The notes under the pieces are model-generated. The model did not search any database. It saw nothing but the letters and a program-made list of their open reading frames with translations, and was not told where the DNA came from. A stretch of 64,000 nucleotides of DNA from UMGS1668 sp035447605 (GTDB lineage Bacteria; Bacillota; Clostridia; Oscillospirales; Ruminococcaceae), in contig DAOTHJ010000002.1 of NCBI GenBank assembly GCA_035447605.1, positions 62,001 to 126,000 on the forward strand. The letters run 5' to 3'. Positions within the stretch are counted from its first letter, which is position 1. Every line of letters begins with the position of its first letter. Shown here one piece after another: positions 1 through 8,507 of this stretch. Made by a program: the position numbers and the translations under genes.

Positions 1-1
1 C

Positions 2-277
2 TGGGAGGAGAAGGTTCCGGAGGCCGGCGATTACAGCGTGATCATCGATTCCGTGGGCGAGGCCGTCTGCATTCTGCGTACCGTAAAGGCCGACATCGTG
101 CCTTTTAAAGACGTCGGCGAGGCATTTGCGGCAAAAGAAGGCGAGGGCGACCAGAGCCTTGCATATTGGCGCCGGGTGCATGCCGAAGCCTTCGGGGCCG
201 ACTGCGTGGACTGCGGCATCGAATTTACCGACGACATACCCGTCGTCTGCGAGGAATTTGAGATCGTGTTCCGGTGA
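2..277 (+). CDS. ASCH domain protein (3' part only)
   Basis: The reading frame is open from the left edge to a TGA, so the gene begins outside the window. The visible ~91 residues end in the pattern LAYWRRVHAEAF followed by FTDDIPVVCEEFEIVF, which is typical of the C-terminal half of bacterial ASCH-domain proteins, a small PUA-like beta-barrel fold thought to bind RNA or modified nucleosides. No substrate can be inferred. A GTG at 38 is an internal codon and not a likely start, because conserved-looking sequence continues upstream of it. A weak terminator follows at 337-363, so it is probably the last gene of an upstream transcript and unrelated to uvrB. Confidence 0.75.
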   Translation, partial: WEEKVPEAGDYSVIIDSVGEAVCILRTVKADIVPFKDVGEAFAAKEGEGDQSLAYWRRVHAEAFGADCVDCGIEFTDDIPVVCEEFEIVFR

Positions 278-336
278 CGGAAAACGTCCAAGGCATAAAA
301 ACGGGGCGTTATCCGCCCGATAAGCGATTGGAACCG

Positions 337-363
337 ACGGGTTTCTTTGCCCGTTTTTCTTTT
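337..363 (+). terminator. Weak intrinsic terminator after the ASCH gene
   Basis: ACGGG (337-341) pairs with CCCGT (350-354) and is followed by a T-rich run. A second GC-rich palindrome lies just upstream (302-319). The stem is only five base pairs. Confidence 0.45.
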
Positions 364-551
364 ATTGGAGCATCCTGCTTTTTGGCGAGAGCCGGAATTG
401 CCGGAGCCCGCAACGCGGCGACGGTGCCGTAAACAGGGCGATGCGGAATCCGCTTCAAAGACGGGAACCGCCAAAGACAACATGGCATTGTGACGAAAGA
501 CACAGGCGCTTTTTTGCGGCGGTGCCTTTTTTCTTTTCCGGGGTTCCCTGA

Positions 552-580
552 TTGACATAAAAATCGATCTGTGCTACAAT
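552..580 (+). promoter_or_regulatory. Sigma-A promoter of uvrBA
   Basis: TTGACA at 552-557 and TACAAT at 575-580 are separated by exactly 17 bp. It lies 62 bp upstream of the uvrB start codon and is immediately followed by a LexA-type operator. Confidence 0.85.
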
Positions 581-595
581 AAAAAGAACGGTTAA

Positions 596-607
596 GAACA
601 AATGTTC
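596..607 (+). promoter_or_regulatory. LexA/DinR (SOS) box
   Basis: GAAC-AAAT-GTTC is a perfect match to the Gram-positive LexA (DinR) operator core GAAC-N4-GTTC. It sits 15 bp downstream of the -10 element, where a bound repressor would block transcription. uvrBA are classic SOS genes, which supports the call. Confidence 0.85.
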
Positions 608-641
608 ACATCATTTCTGAAAAGAAAAAGGAGGCAAAACC

Positions 642-2621
642 GTGGACTTTGAGCTGCACGCGCCCTTTGGGGCGACAGGCGACCAGCCGCAGGCCATCGA
701 GAAGCTGGCCGAGGGGATCCGCCGCGGCGACCGGGAGCAGACGCTCCTCGGCATCACCGGCAGCGGCAAGACCTTCACGATGGCGAAGGTCATCGAAGCC
801 GTCAACCGGCCGACGCTCGTCCTTTCCCACAACAAGACGCTGGCCGCGCAGCTTTGCTCGGAATTCAAGGAGTTCTTCCCGAAGAACGCCGTCGAATACT
901 TTGTCTCTTATTATGATTATTATCAGCCGGAGGCCTACATCCCCAGCACGGACACCTATATCGAGAAGGACAGCGCCATCAACGATGAAATCGAGAAGCT
1001 GCGCCATTCCGCGACGGCGGCGCTTTCCGAGCGGCGGGATGTGCTGATCGTCTCGTCGGTCTCCAGCATCTACTCCCTCGGCGACCCGATCGACTACCGC
1101 ACGATGGTGGTCTCTCTGCGTCCCGGCATGACGAAAAACCGCGACGAGGTCATTTTGCAGCTCGTCAGCATGCAGTACGAGCGCAACGACATGAATCTTG
1201 TGCGTAACAAATTCCGCGTCCACGGCGACGTGCTGGAGGTCTTTCCGTCGTATTCCACCGATACGGTCGTGCGCATCGAGTGGTTCGGCGACGAGGTGGA
1301 CCGTATCTCCGAGATCAACGCCGTCACCGGCGAGCTCAAGGATGTCGTCAGCCATATCGCCGTCTATCCGGCCTCCCACTACATCGTGCCGAAGGAGAAA
1401 ATGGAGCGCGCCATCGGCGAGATCGAGCGTGAGTGCGAGGAGCGGGTGGAATATTTTAAAGAAAAAGGCAAGCTGATCGAGGCCCAGCGCATCGAGGAAC
1501 GCACCCGATATGATATCGAGATGCTGACCGAGGTCGGCTTCTGCAAGGGCATTGAAAACTATTCGCGGGTTCTTTCCGGCAGGGAACCGGGTTCCTGCCC
1601 GACCACGCTGCTCGACTATTTTCCGAAGGACTTCCTGCTCTTTATCGACGAGTGCCACGTCACGCTGCCGCAGGTCCGCGGCATGAGCGGCGGCGACTAC
1701 TCGAGAAAGAAGTGCCTCGTGGATTTCGGCTTCCGTCTGCCCTCCGCGATGGATAACCGGCCTCTGCGCTTCGATGAGTTCCAGACGAAGCTCAATCAAA
1801 TCGTCTACGTCAGCGCGACACCGGGCGACTACGAAAAATCGCGCAGCACCCAGCTCGTGGAACAGGTCATCCGCCCGACCGGCCTCTTGGATCCGGAGAT
1901 CAGCGTCCGCCCGGTGGCGGGGCAGATCGACGATCTGATTTCCGAGATCAATGAGCGCGTGGAGAAAAAAGAGCGCGTGCTGATTACGACGCTGACGAAG
2001 AAGATGGCGGAGAACCTGACCGAGTACCTCGGCACAATGGGCATCCGCGTGCGCTATATGCACCACGACATCGATACGATCGAGCGCATGGAGATCATTC
2101 GGGATCTGCGTCTCGGCGAATTCGACGTGCTCTGCGGCATCAACCTGCTGCGTGAGGGGCTCGATATCCCGGAGGTTTCGCTGGTTGCGATCCTCGACGC
2201 GGATAAGGAGGGGTTCCTGCGCAGCGCCACGTCGCTCATTCAGACCATCGGCCGCGCGGCGCGAAATGCGGGCGGCAAGGTCATCATGTACGCCGACACC
2301 GTCACGCCGAGCATGGAGCAGGCGCTCACCGAGACGGAGCGCCGCCGCAAGATCCAGCAGGAGTACAACGAGGAGCACGGCATCACGCCGCAGACGATCA
2401 AAAAGGATGTCCGCGACATCATCGAGATCTCCTCACATAAGGACGACGAAGCCGTCGGCAAGAAGCGGCAGACCTATAAGGAGATGGAGGCGGAGGTGCA
2501 GAAGCTCACAGCCGAAATGCACAACGCCGCCAAGATTCTTGAGTTCGAGCACGCCGCATACCTCCGCGACCGCATCAAGAAGCTCCACGAAGAGATGGAG
2601 AAGCGGAGACGGAAATTATAA
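642..2621 (+). CDS. uvrB: Excinuclease ABC subunit B
   Basis: The DNA damage-verifying helicase-like subunit of nucleotide excision repair: it is loaded by UvrA and recruits UvrC. The 659-residue length is normal. Visible features are the Walker A motif GITGSGKT at residues 37-44, the beta-hairpin region with YYDYYQPEAYIP, the Walker B-type motif FIDECH near residue 335, a C-terminal helicase half, and a UVR motif near residues 620-655. The start is a GTG behind AGGAGG with good spacing. It is the first gene of an SOS-controlled uvrB-uvrA transcript; uvrA begins 27 bp downstream. Confidence 0.98.
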   Translation: MDFELHAPFGATGDQPQAIEKLAEGIRRGDREQTLLGITGSGKTFTMAKVIEAVNRPTLVLSHNKTLAAQLCSEFKEFFPKNAVEYFVSYYDYYQPEAYIPSTDTYIEKDSAINDEIEKLRHSATAALSERRDVLIVSSVSSIYSLGDPIDYRTMVVSLRPGMTKNRDEVILQLVSMQYERNDMNLVRNKFRVHGDVLEVFPSYSTDTVVRIEWFGDEVDRISEINAVTGELKDVVSHIAVYPASHYIVPKEKMERAIGEIERECEERVEYFKEKGKLIEAQRIEERTRYDIEMLTEVGFCKGIENYSRVLSGREPGSCPTTLLDYFPKDFLLFIDECHVTLPQVRGMSGGDYSRKKCLVDFGFRLPSAMDNRPLRFDEFQTKLNQIVYVSATPGDYEKSRSTQLVEQVIRPTGLLDPEISVRPVAGQIDDLISEINERVEKKERVLITTLTKKMAENLTEYLGTMGIRVRYMHHDIDTIERMEIIRDLRLGEFDVLCGINLLREGLDIPEVSLVAILDADKEGFLRSATSLIQTIGRAARNAGGKVIMYADTVTPSMEQALTETERRRKIQQEYNEEHGITPQTIKKDVRDIIEISSHKDDEAVGKKRQTYKEMEAEVQKLTAEMHNAAKILEFEHAAYLRDRIKKLHEEMEKRRRKL

Positions 2622-2648
2622 AGGAATTTACAGAAACGGAGCGGACTT

Positions 2649-5480
2649 ATGGGAAGCAACGTCATTGTGATAAAAGGCGCCAGAGAGCACAATCTGAAGA
2701 ACATCGACCTTGAGCTGCCACGTGACAAGCTGATCGTCTTTACAGGGCTGTCCGGCTCGGGAAAGAGCTCGCTGGCGTTCGATACGATCTTTGCCGACGG
2801 CCAGCGCCGGTATATCGAGAGTCTTTCCTCCTACGCAAGGATGTTCCTCGGCCAGATGGACAAGCCCGACGTGGACAGCATCGAGGGTCTCTCTCCGGCC
2901 ATCGCCATCGACCAGAAAAATACGAGCCGGAACCCGCGTTCCACGGTTGGCACGGTCACCGAGATCTACGACTACCTCCGGCTGCTCTACGCGCGCATCG
3001 GTATCCCGCACTGCCCGATCTGCGGGCGCGAGATCCAGCAGCAGACCGTCGACCAGGTGGTCGATCAGGTCATGGCGCTCGCAATCGGCACAAAAATTCA
3101 GGTCATGGCGCCGGTCGTCCGCGGAAAAAAGGGCGAGCACATCAAGGAACTTGATAATGCCCGCCGGGCCGGATACGTCCGCGCCCGCATCGACGGCAGC
3201 ATCTACGATCTTAACGAGGATATTCTGCTCGACAAGAATTTCAAGCACAGCATCGACGTCATTGTCGACCGGCTGGTTGTCAAACCGGAGATCCGCGCCC
3301 GCCTGACCGATTCGCTGGAGATTGCTTTCAGCCTTGGGGACGGGCTGGCCGTTGTCGGCGTCGTGGACGGCGAGGACATGCTCTTCTCGCAGAATTACGC
3401 CTGCCCGGAGCACGGAGTTTCCGTTGAGGAACTGACGCCGCGCATGTTCTCGTTCAACAGCCCCTTCGGCGCCTGCGAAAAATGCACCGGTCTCGGCGTC
3501 TTCATGAGCGTCGACCCCGATCTCATCCTGCCCAACAAGCGCCTTTCCATCCGGGAGGGCGCTATCCGCGCATCCGGCTGGTATTACGCCGAGGGCGGCA
3601 TGGCGGAGATGTATTATAACGCGCTGGCGAAGGAGTATCATTTCTCGCTGGATGTGCCGATCGGGGAGCTGCCGAAAGAGGTCATCGACGTGCTGCTGTA
3701 CGGCTCAAAAGGGAAAAAGATGACCGTTCAGCGCGAGAGCGACGCGATGTACGGCGTCTACCATACGGAATTTGAGGGTATCGCCAACAATCTGGAACGC
3801 CGCTTCCGCGAGACGAACAGCGAATGGATGCGCGAGGAGATCGCCACCCTGATGCGTGCGGTTCCGTGCCCGGAGTGCCACGGAGACCGGCTGAAGAAGG
3901 TTTCGCTGGCCGTCACGGTCGGCGGCATCAATATCAGCAACTTCACGAACATGTCTGTCTCTCAGGCGCTCGATTTTATTGAGCGCGCAAGTCTGACGCC
4001 GCGGCAGGAGCTGATCGCGCATCAGATTTTAAAAGAAATCAAGGCCCGCCTCGGCTTTCTGCAGAGCGTCGGGCTTGAATACCTGACGCTTTCGCGCTCG
4101 GCGCAGACGCTCTCCGGCGGTGAGAGCCAGCGAATCCGCCTCGCCACGCAGATCGGTTCCTCGCTGATGGGCGTGCTGTATATTCTCGACGAGCCGAGCA
4201 TCGGTTTGCACCAGCGCGACAACGGCAAGCTGATCGCCACCCTGAAGCACCTGCGCAACCTTGGCAACACCGTGATCGTCGTCGAGCACGACACGGATAC
4301 GATGCTCGCCGCGGATTACCTTGTGGATATCGGCCCGGGCGCGGGCGTACACGGGGGAGAGATCGTCTGCGCCGGCACGCCGCAGGAGGTCATGGCCTGC
4401 GAAACTTCCATCACCGGCCAGTACCTCTCCGGAAAAAAGAAAATCGACATCCCGGAGGCTCGGCGGGAGGGCAACGGAAAATCCCTCAAAGTCCTCGGCG
4501 CGTATGAGAATAACCTCAAGCATATCGACGTCACGTTCCCGCTCGGCGTGATGACGGCGGTGACCGGCGTCTCCGGCTCCGGAAAAAGCTCTCTCGTCAA
4601 CGAGGTGCTTTATAAGACGCTGGTGCGCGACCTTAACGGCGCGAAGGGCATCCCCGGACGGTGCGACGGCATTCAGGGCATCGAGAATCTTGACAAGGTG
4701 ATCTGCATCGACCAGTCGCCGATCGGCCGCACGCCGCGCTCCAACCCGGCGACCTATACCGGCCTGTTTACCGATATCCGCGATCTCTTTGCCAGCACCG
4801 CCGATTCCAAGGCGCGCGGCTATGGCACCGGCCGGTTCAGCTTCAACATCCGGGGCGGGCGGTGCGAGGCCTGCGAAGGCAACGGCATCATCGAAATTGA
4901 GATGAACTTTCTGCCCAACGTCTATGTGCCCTGCGAAGTCTGCAAGGGCAGGCGCTACAACCGCGAGACGCTGGAAGTCAAATATAAAGGCAAAAACATC
5001 GCCGACGTGCTGGATATGACGGTGGAAGAGGCCATGCAGTTCTTTGAGAATCTGCCGAAGCTCCGGAGGCGTCTGGAGGTGCTCTATGACGTGGGGCTTG
5101 GCTATGTGCGCCTCGGCCAGTCCGCGACCACGCTCTCCGGCGGCGAGGCCCAGAGGGTCAAACTTGCGACGGAGCTCTCGCGCCGTCCGACCGGCAGGAC
5201 CATCTACATCCTCGATGAGCCGACCACCGGCCTCCATACCGACGACGTGCGCCAGCTGATCGACGTGCTGCAGCGGCTGGTCGACGTCGGCAACACGGTC
5301 ATTCTGATCGAGCACAATCTCGACGTCATCAAAGTCGCGGATTATGTGGTCGACCTCGGCCCCGAAGGCGGAGACGCCGGCGGCAACGTGGTCGTCAGCG
5401 GCACGCCGGAGGAAGTCGCCGCCTGCCCGGCATCCTACACCGGCCAGTTCCTCAAACCCATCCTTGAGAATCGGATTTGA
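2649..5480 (+). CDS. uvrA: Excinuclease ABC subunit A
   Basis: The damage-recognition ATPase of nucleotide excision repair, of standard length (943 aa). There are two ABC ATPase modules: Walker A GLSGSGKS at residues 33-40 and GVSGSGKS near residue 640, with signature motifs LSGGESQR and LSGGEAQR. Zinc modules are seen as CPIC near residue 120, CPECHGD near residue 413, and the CEAC...CEVC pair near residues 739-765. The ATG is preceded only by a weak purine stretch, as expected for a gene coupled to uvrB upstream. No strong terminator is visible before the next promoter. Confidence 0.98.
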   Translation: MGSNVIVIKGAREHNLKNIDLELPRDKLIVFTGLSGSGKSSLAFDTIFADGQRRYIESLSSYARMFLGQMDKPDVDSIEGLSPAIAIDQKNTSRNPRSTVGTVTEIYDYLRLLYARIGIPHCPICGREIQQQTVDQVVDQVMALAIGTKIQVMAPVVRGKKGEHIKELDNARRAGYVRARIDGSIYDLNEDILLDKNFKHSIDVIVDRLVVKPEIRARLTDSLEIAFSLGDGLAVVGVVDGEDMLFSQNYACPEHGVSVEELTPRMFSFNSPFGACEKCTGLGVFMSVDPDLILPNKRLSIREGAIRASGWYYAEGGMAEMYYNALAKEYHFSLDVPIGELPKEVIDVLLYGSKGKKMTVQRESDAMYGVYHTEFEGIANNLERRFRETNSEWMREEIATLMRAVPCPECHGDRLKKVSLAVTVGGINISNFTNMSVSQALDFIERASLTPRQELIAHQILKEIKARLGFLQSVGLEYLTLSRSAQTLSGGESQRIRLATQIGSSLMGVLYILDEPSIGLHQRDNGKLIATLKHLRNLGNTVIVVEHDTDTMLAADYLVDIGPGAGVHGGEIVCAGTPQEVMACETSITGQYLSGKKKIDIPEARREGNGKSLKVLGAYENNLKHIDVTFPLGVMTAVTGVSGSGKSSLVNEVLYKTLVRDLNGAKGIPGRCDGIQGIENLDKVICIDQSPIGRTPRSNPATYTGLFTDIRDLFASTADSKARGYGTGRFSFNIRGGRCEACEGNGIIEIEMNFLPNVYVPCEVCKGRRYNRETLEVKYKGKNIADVLDMTVEEAMQFFENLPKLRRRLEVLYDVGLGYVRLGQSATTLSGGEAQRVKLATELSRRPTGRTIYILDEPTTGLHTDDVRQLIDVLQRLVDVGNTVILIEHNLDVIKVADYVVDLGPEGGDAGGNVVVSGTPEEVAACPASYTGQFLKPILENRI

Positions 5481-5520
5481 CACGAATTTTCCAAATGAAC
5501 TATGAAAATGCGGCAGTTTA

Positions 5521-5529
5521 TGCTATAAT
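5521..5529 (+). promoter_or_regulatory. Extended -10 promoter before divIVA-like gene
   Basis: TGCTATAAT has a consensus -10 (5524-5529) with the TG extension. No convincing -35 is present. It lies 133 bp upstream of the DivIVA start. Confidence 0.6.
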
Positions 5530-5661
5530 AGCCGCAATAAGCCGCAGGGCCGCCATGATCCGGCTGTTTTATCGGTCCGCCCGCGGCGATCATCAAGGAT
5601 TCACAACGCTGCCGCTTTTTTGGCATCACGCAACATCATTCATGCGGAAGGGGAGACCTCC

Positions 5662-6411
5662 ATGTCCGAACAGGTTATTTTCTCAAAATCCACCTTTGGC
5701 GGCTTCAACAAAGAGGAAGTGCTGAAGTACATCGACAGCCTCAATGCGGAGCATACGGCATCCCAGGAGAAGGCGGATCTCGAAATCCGGCAGATGGATT
5801 CCCAGCTCAAGGAAAAAAACGACGCGCTCGCTTTGGGAGAAAAGAATTTTCAGGAGCTTTCCGCCGCATATGAGGAACTTCGCGGACATTATATGTCTCT
5901 TAAGGAGCACTGCGGGAACCTTGAGGACCAACTGGATGCTTTGAAGAGAAAAAACGGCGATACGGAGAAGGAACTCACCATCGCAAAGGAGCTGAACCGT
6001 CAGCTCGAAGATAAAGTGGATACCTTCCAGGCCGAAAGCCGCGAGCACGGCGAACAGAAGCAGCGCTGGCTCGACGGTTTCGACAACATGGAGGCCTCCG
6101 CAAAGTCCATGCTCACGGGCGCAAAGAACGGTGCTCAAAGCATGATCGCGGGCGCGCAGGAATCCGCCGAGAGCGTCAATACCGATCTTGAGCATTTTCG
6201 CGAGGAGCTCGGTAAGACCCGGCAGTTCTTACAGGATTCGATGACGGTGTTGGGTCAGCGGCTTGACTATATTGACAAAGCCGCCGAGCGCGCCAAGATT
6301 CCCGCCGCGAAACAGGCCGCAAAGTACGACGAGGCGGAGCAGCGTTGTGAAGAGATCGCGCGGGAGGTATCGGCAAAGATCGCCGATCTGAAGGCGAAAA
6401 TCACCGGCTGA
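5662..6411 (+). CDS. DivIVA-domain coiled-coil protein
   Basis: The protein opens with the DivIVA-type membrane-binding motif (FSKSTFGGFNKEEVLKYI) and continues as a long charged coiled coil (about residues 30-130), then a helical C-terminal part rich in Ala and Glu. DivIVA family proteins sense curved membrane and place division, growth or sporulation proteins at poles and septa. I chose ATG 5662, preceded by AAGGGGAG, giving 249 residues; an in-frame start 42 bp upstream lacks a ribosome binding site. The gene stands alone with its own promoter and terminator. Which DivIVA paralogue this is (DivIVA, GpsB-like or other) cannot be told; the long C-terminal part argues against GpsB. Confidence 0.88.
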   Translation: MSEQVIFSKSTFGGFNKEEVLKYIDSLNAEHTASQEKADLEIRQMDSQLKEKNDALALGEKNFQELSAAYEELRGHYMSLKEHCGNLEDQLDALKRKNGDTEKELTIAKELNRQLEDKVDTFQAESREHGEQKQRWLDGFDNMEASAKSMLTGAKNGAQSMIAGAQESAESVNTDLEHFREELGKTRQFLQDSMTVLGQRLDYIDKAAERAKIPAAKQAAKYDEAEQRCEEIAREVSAKIADLKAKITG

Positions 6412-6437
6412 TCCGCGCCGGAGAGACAGATTTCAAA

Positions 6438-6472
6438 GACGGGCCGGCGGTTTGCCGGTCTGTCGCTTTTTA
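6438..6472 (+). terminator. Intrinsic terminator after divIVA-like gene
   Basis: GACGGGCCGGC pairs with GCCGGTCTGTC (11 bp, two G-U pairs), loop GGTTT, then GCTTTTTAT. Confidence 0.85.
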
Positions 6473-6488
6473 TGAGGGAGGATTCATC

Positions 6489-7046
6489 ATGCTGGAGTAT
6501 CAGATCCGTCCGGTCCGTCCGGAGGATGCCGACGACATCAACATCATCCGCCGCCAGCCGGAGACCGCGCGTTTTATGCTTGCGATCCCCTCCGAGCGCA
6601 TCGAGCAGACGGAGAATTTTATCAATAATCTGAGACCAAACAACTACGAATTCGTCGCGGTCATTCCGCAGGCCTGCGGCAACGAGCAGATCATCGGAAT
6701 AGCCGGTATGGAGCAGGGGGCCCGCCCTCGCACCGCGCATACCGCGGAATTCGGCATCTGCGTCCATAAGGATTATCAGGATCAGGGTGTCGGCACGGCG
6801 CTGCTCCGGCAGATCACCGATTTGGCGGATAACTGGCTGGGGCTCACGCGCATCGAGCTGGAAGTCGACGTGGACAACGACCGCGCGGTTCACCTGTATC
6901 AAAAATTCGGTTTTGAGATCGAGGGCAGAAAACGCATGGCGGTCCTTCGGGACGGGCAATATGTGGATACATACCTGATGTCCCGCATCAAGGAGCCGCC
7001 GCGCTACGTCCCCGACGGGACCAATCGGAAGGGAACTGATTCATGA
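6489..7046 (+). CDS. GNAT family N-acetyltransferase
   Basis: A 185-residue acetyl-CoA-dependent N-acetyltransferase. The acetyl-CoA pyrophosphate loop reads QDQGVGTALL (about residues 97-106), and it ends with the family pattern NDRAVHLYQKFGFEIEGRKR. The substrate is unknown; overall it resembles the RimJ/RimL-like or phosphinothricin-type acetyltransferases. GAGGGAGG precedes the ATG. The stop overlaps the next start codon by ATGA, so the two genes are translationally coupled. Confidence 0.85.
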   Translation: MLEYQIRPVRPEDADDINIIRRQPETARFMLAIPSERIEQTENFINNLRPNNYEFVAVIPQACGNEQIIGIAGMEQGARPRTAHTAEFGICVHKDYQDQGVGTALLRQITDLADNWLGLTRIELEVDVDNDRAVHLYQKFGFEIEGRKRMAVLRDGQYVDTYLMSRIKEPPRYVPDGTNRKGTDS

Positions 7047-8173
7047 ACGAATTGACTATATCCTGCCCGTGCCTCTTCGGCCTCGAGAGCGTGCTCTCGG
7101 GCGAAATGAAGCGCATGGGCGCCGAAAATATCGTCTCCGAGGACGGTCGCGTCTCCTTCACCGGCAGCTTTGCGGATGTCGCCCGGGCGAATCTGCGCCT
7201 CCGTACGGCTGAGCGCGTGCAGATCATCCTCTCCACGTTTGAGGCGAGGAGCTACGAGGAGCTGTTTCAGGGTACGCTTGCCATTCCGTGGGAGGAGTTC
7301 CTCTCCCGGAACGACGCCTTCCCGGTCAAGGGGCGCACGGTCAAGAGCCAGCTTTACAGTATGTCGGATTGTCAGGCTATCATCAAGCGGGCCATTGTGA
7401 AACGGCTGGAGGGCGTCTATCATCAGAGCTGGTTTGAGGAGACCGGGTCGGTCTTTCAGGTGCAGTTCATGATGCTGAAGGACCGCGTGATGCTGATGCT
7501 CGACACCAGCGGTACCGGCCTGCATAAACGCGGCTACCGGATCAATTCGGTCGAGGCCCCGATCAAGGAGACCATCGCCGCCGGCATCGCGGATCTCGCG
7601 CACGTCTATCCGGACAGCGTTGTCTGCGACCCGATGTGCGGCTCGGGGACGCTGCTGATTGAGTCGGCGCTGAAGGCGCTCAATATCGCGCCGGGGATCC
7701 GCCGCCATTTCGCCGCGGAGCAGTGGGGCTGCTTCCCGCCTGAAATCTGGGTGGAACAGCGCGGCCTCTGTCTTGAGGAAGTGCGGCAGGATGTGCCGTT
7801 CATGGGCTACGGCTGGGATATTGATCCCGCGGCCATTGCGCTCACGATGGAAAACGCCGCGAATGCCGGCGTCGCCGGAAAGATCCGGGCGAAGCAGGGC
7901 GATATCCATGATTTTCGCCAGCCGGAGCCGCCGGAACAGGGCCGGCTGATCGTTCTCTGCAATCCGCCCTACGGCGAGCGCCTCTTGGATATTCAGGCCG
8001 CCGAAGAGCTTTATAAGGCGCTCGGCACGGTTCTCCATGCCGGGGACGGCGCGAGCCTTGCGGTCATTTCGCCGGATGAGGAATTCGAGCGGCTCTTCGG
8101 CCGGAAAGCCGACCGCCGCCGCAAGCTCTATAACGGCATGATCAAGTGCCAGCTCTATATGTATTTTAAGTGA
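7043..8173 (+). CDS. THUMP domain class I RNA methyltransferase (RlmL N-terminal type)
   Basis: SAM-dependent RNA methyltransferase, 376 residues. A THUMP RNA-binding domain (about residues 45-155) is followed by a Rossmann methylase domain with motif I DPMCGSGTLLIE near residue 195 and the N2-guanine/N6-adenine catalytic motif NPPYGE near residue 306. This layout matches the Firmicute YpsC/RlmL-N group, which makes m2G in 23S rRNA. The exact target base is an inference. It overlaps the preceding acetyltransferase by four bases. A strong hairpin follows about 130 bp downstream. Confidence 0.9.
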   Translation: MNELTISCPCLFGLESVLSGEMKRMGAENIVSEDGRVSFTGSFADVARANLRLRTAERVQIILSTFEARSYEELFQGTLAIPWEEFLSRNDAFPVKGRTVKSQLYSMSDCQAIIKRAIVKRLEGVYHQSWFEETGSVFQVQFMMLKDRVMLMLDTSGTGLHKRGYRINSVEAPIKETIAAGIADLAHVYPDSVVCDPMCGSGTLLIESALKALNIAPGIRRHFAAEQWGCFPPEIWVEQRGLCLEEVRQDVPFMGYGWDIDPAAIALTMENAANAGVAGKIRAKQGDIHDFRQPEPPEQGRLIVLCNPPYGERLLDIQAAEELYKALGTVLHAGDGASLAVISPDEEFERLFGRKADRRRKLYNGMIKCQLYMYFK

Positions 8174-8307
8174 GACACCGTAAAGTTGCGGCCGGATGCT
8201 TTTTGCAGGAAAGAAAAACTCTCCCGGTAGCCGAAAAGCCTATCTTCGGGATAAAACCGGAATTTGCGCAGGGCCGCTTCGTCCGGCGCGTCAATCCATA
8301 TAAACAA

Positions 8308-8343
8308 ACGCGGCCTGTGGAAGAATTCCGCAGGCCGTGTTTT
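8308..8343. terminator. Bidirectional intrinsic terminator
   Basis: ACGCGGCCTGTGGAA pairs with TTCCGCAGGCCGTGT around a GAA loop, with A-rich 5' and T-rich 3' flanks. It ends the methyltransferase transcript. The rest of 8174-8507 holds no recognisable gene. Confidence 0.8.
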
Positions 8344-8450
8344 ATGATGCTGGGGGACGCCGTTCCTCCGAATTTTAAAGCGGTTATTTTATGGAGTTCC
8401 GATTCTCTTCGCAGGAGCATTTTCGGCATCCGGTTTTCTCATAGACAGAA

Positions 8451-8487
8451 AAGCGCGGCCCAAGGAACTTCCTTGGACCGCGTCTTT
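8451..8487 (-). terminator. Intrinsic terminator of the secreted amidase gene
   Basis: On the minus strand, GACGCGGTCCAAGGAA pairs with TTCCTTGGGCCGCGC, then TTTTCT. It starts about 20 bp beyond the amidase stop codon. Confidence 0.85.
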
Positions 8488-8507
8488 ATTTTCAGTGTGG
8501 GAGCGTC

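Noticed and set aside
606..2378. Long minus-strand open frame (590 codons) opposite uvrB
   Set aside because: It mirrors uvrB codon structure in a GC-rich genome, is His/Asp/Arg-rich with no motif or ribosome site, and similar shadow frames lie opposite uvrA, polC, mutS2 and mnmA.
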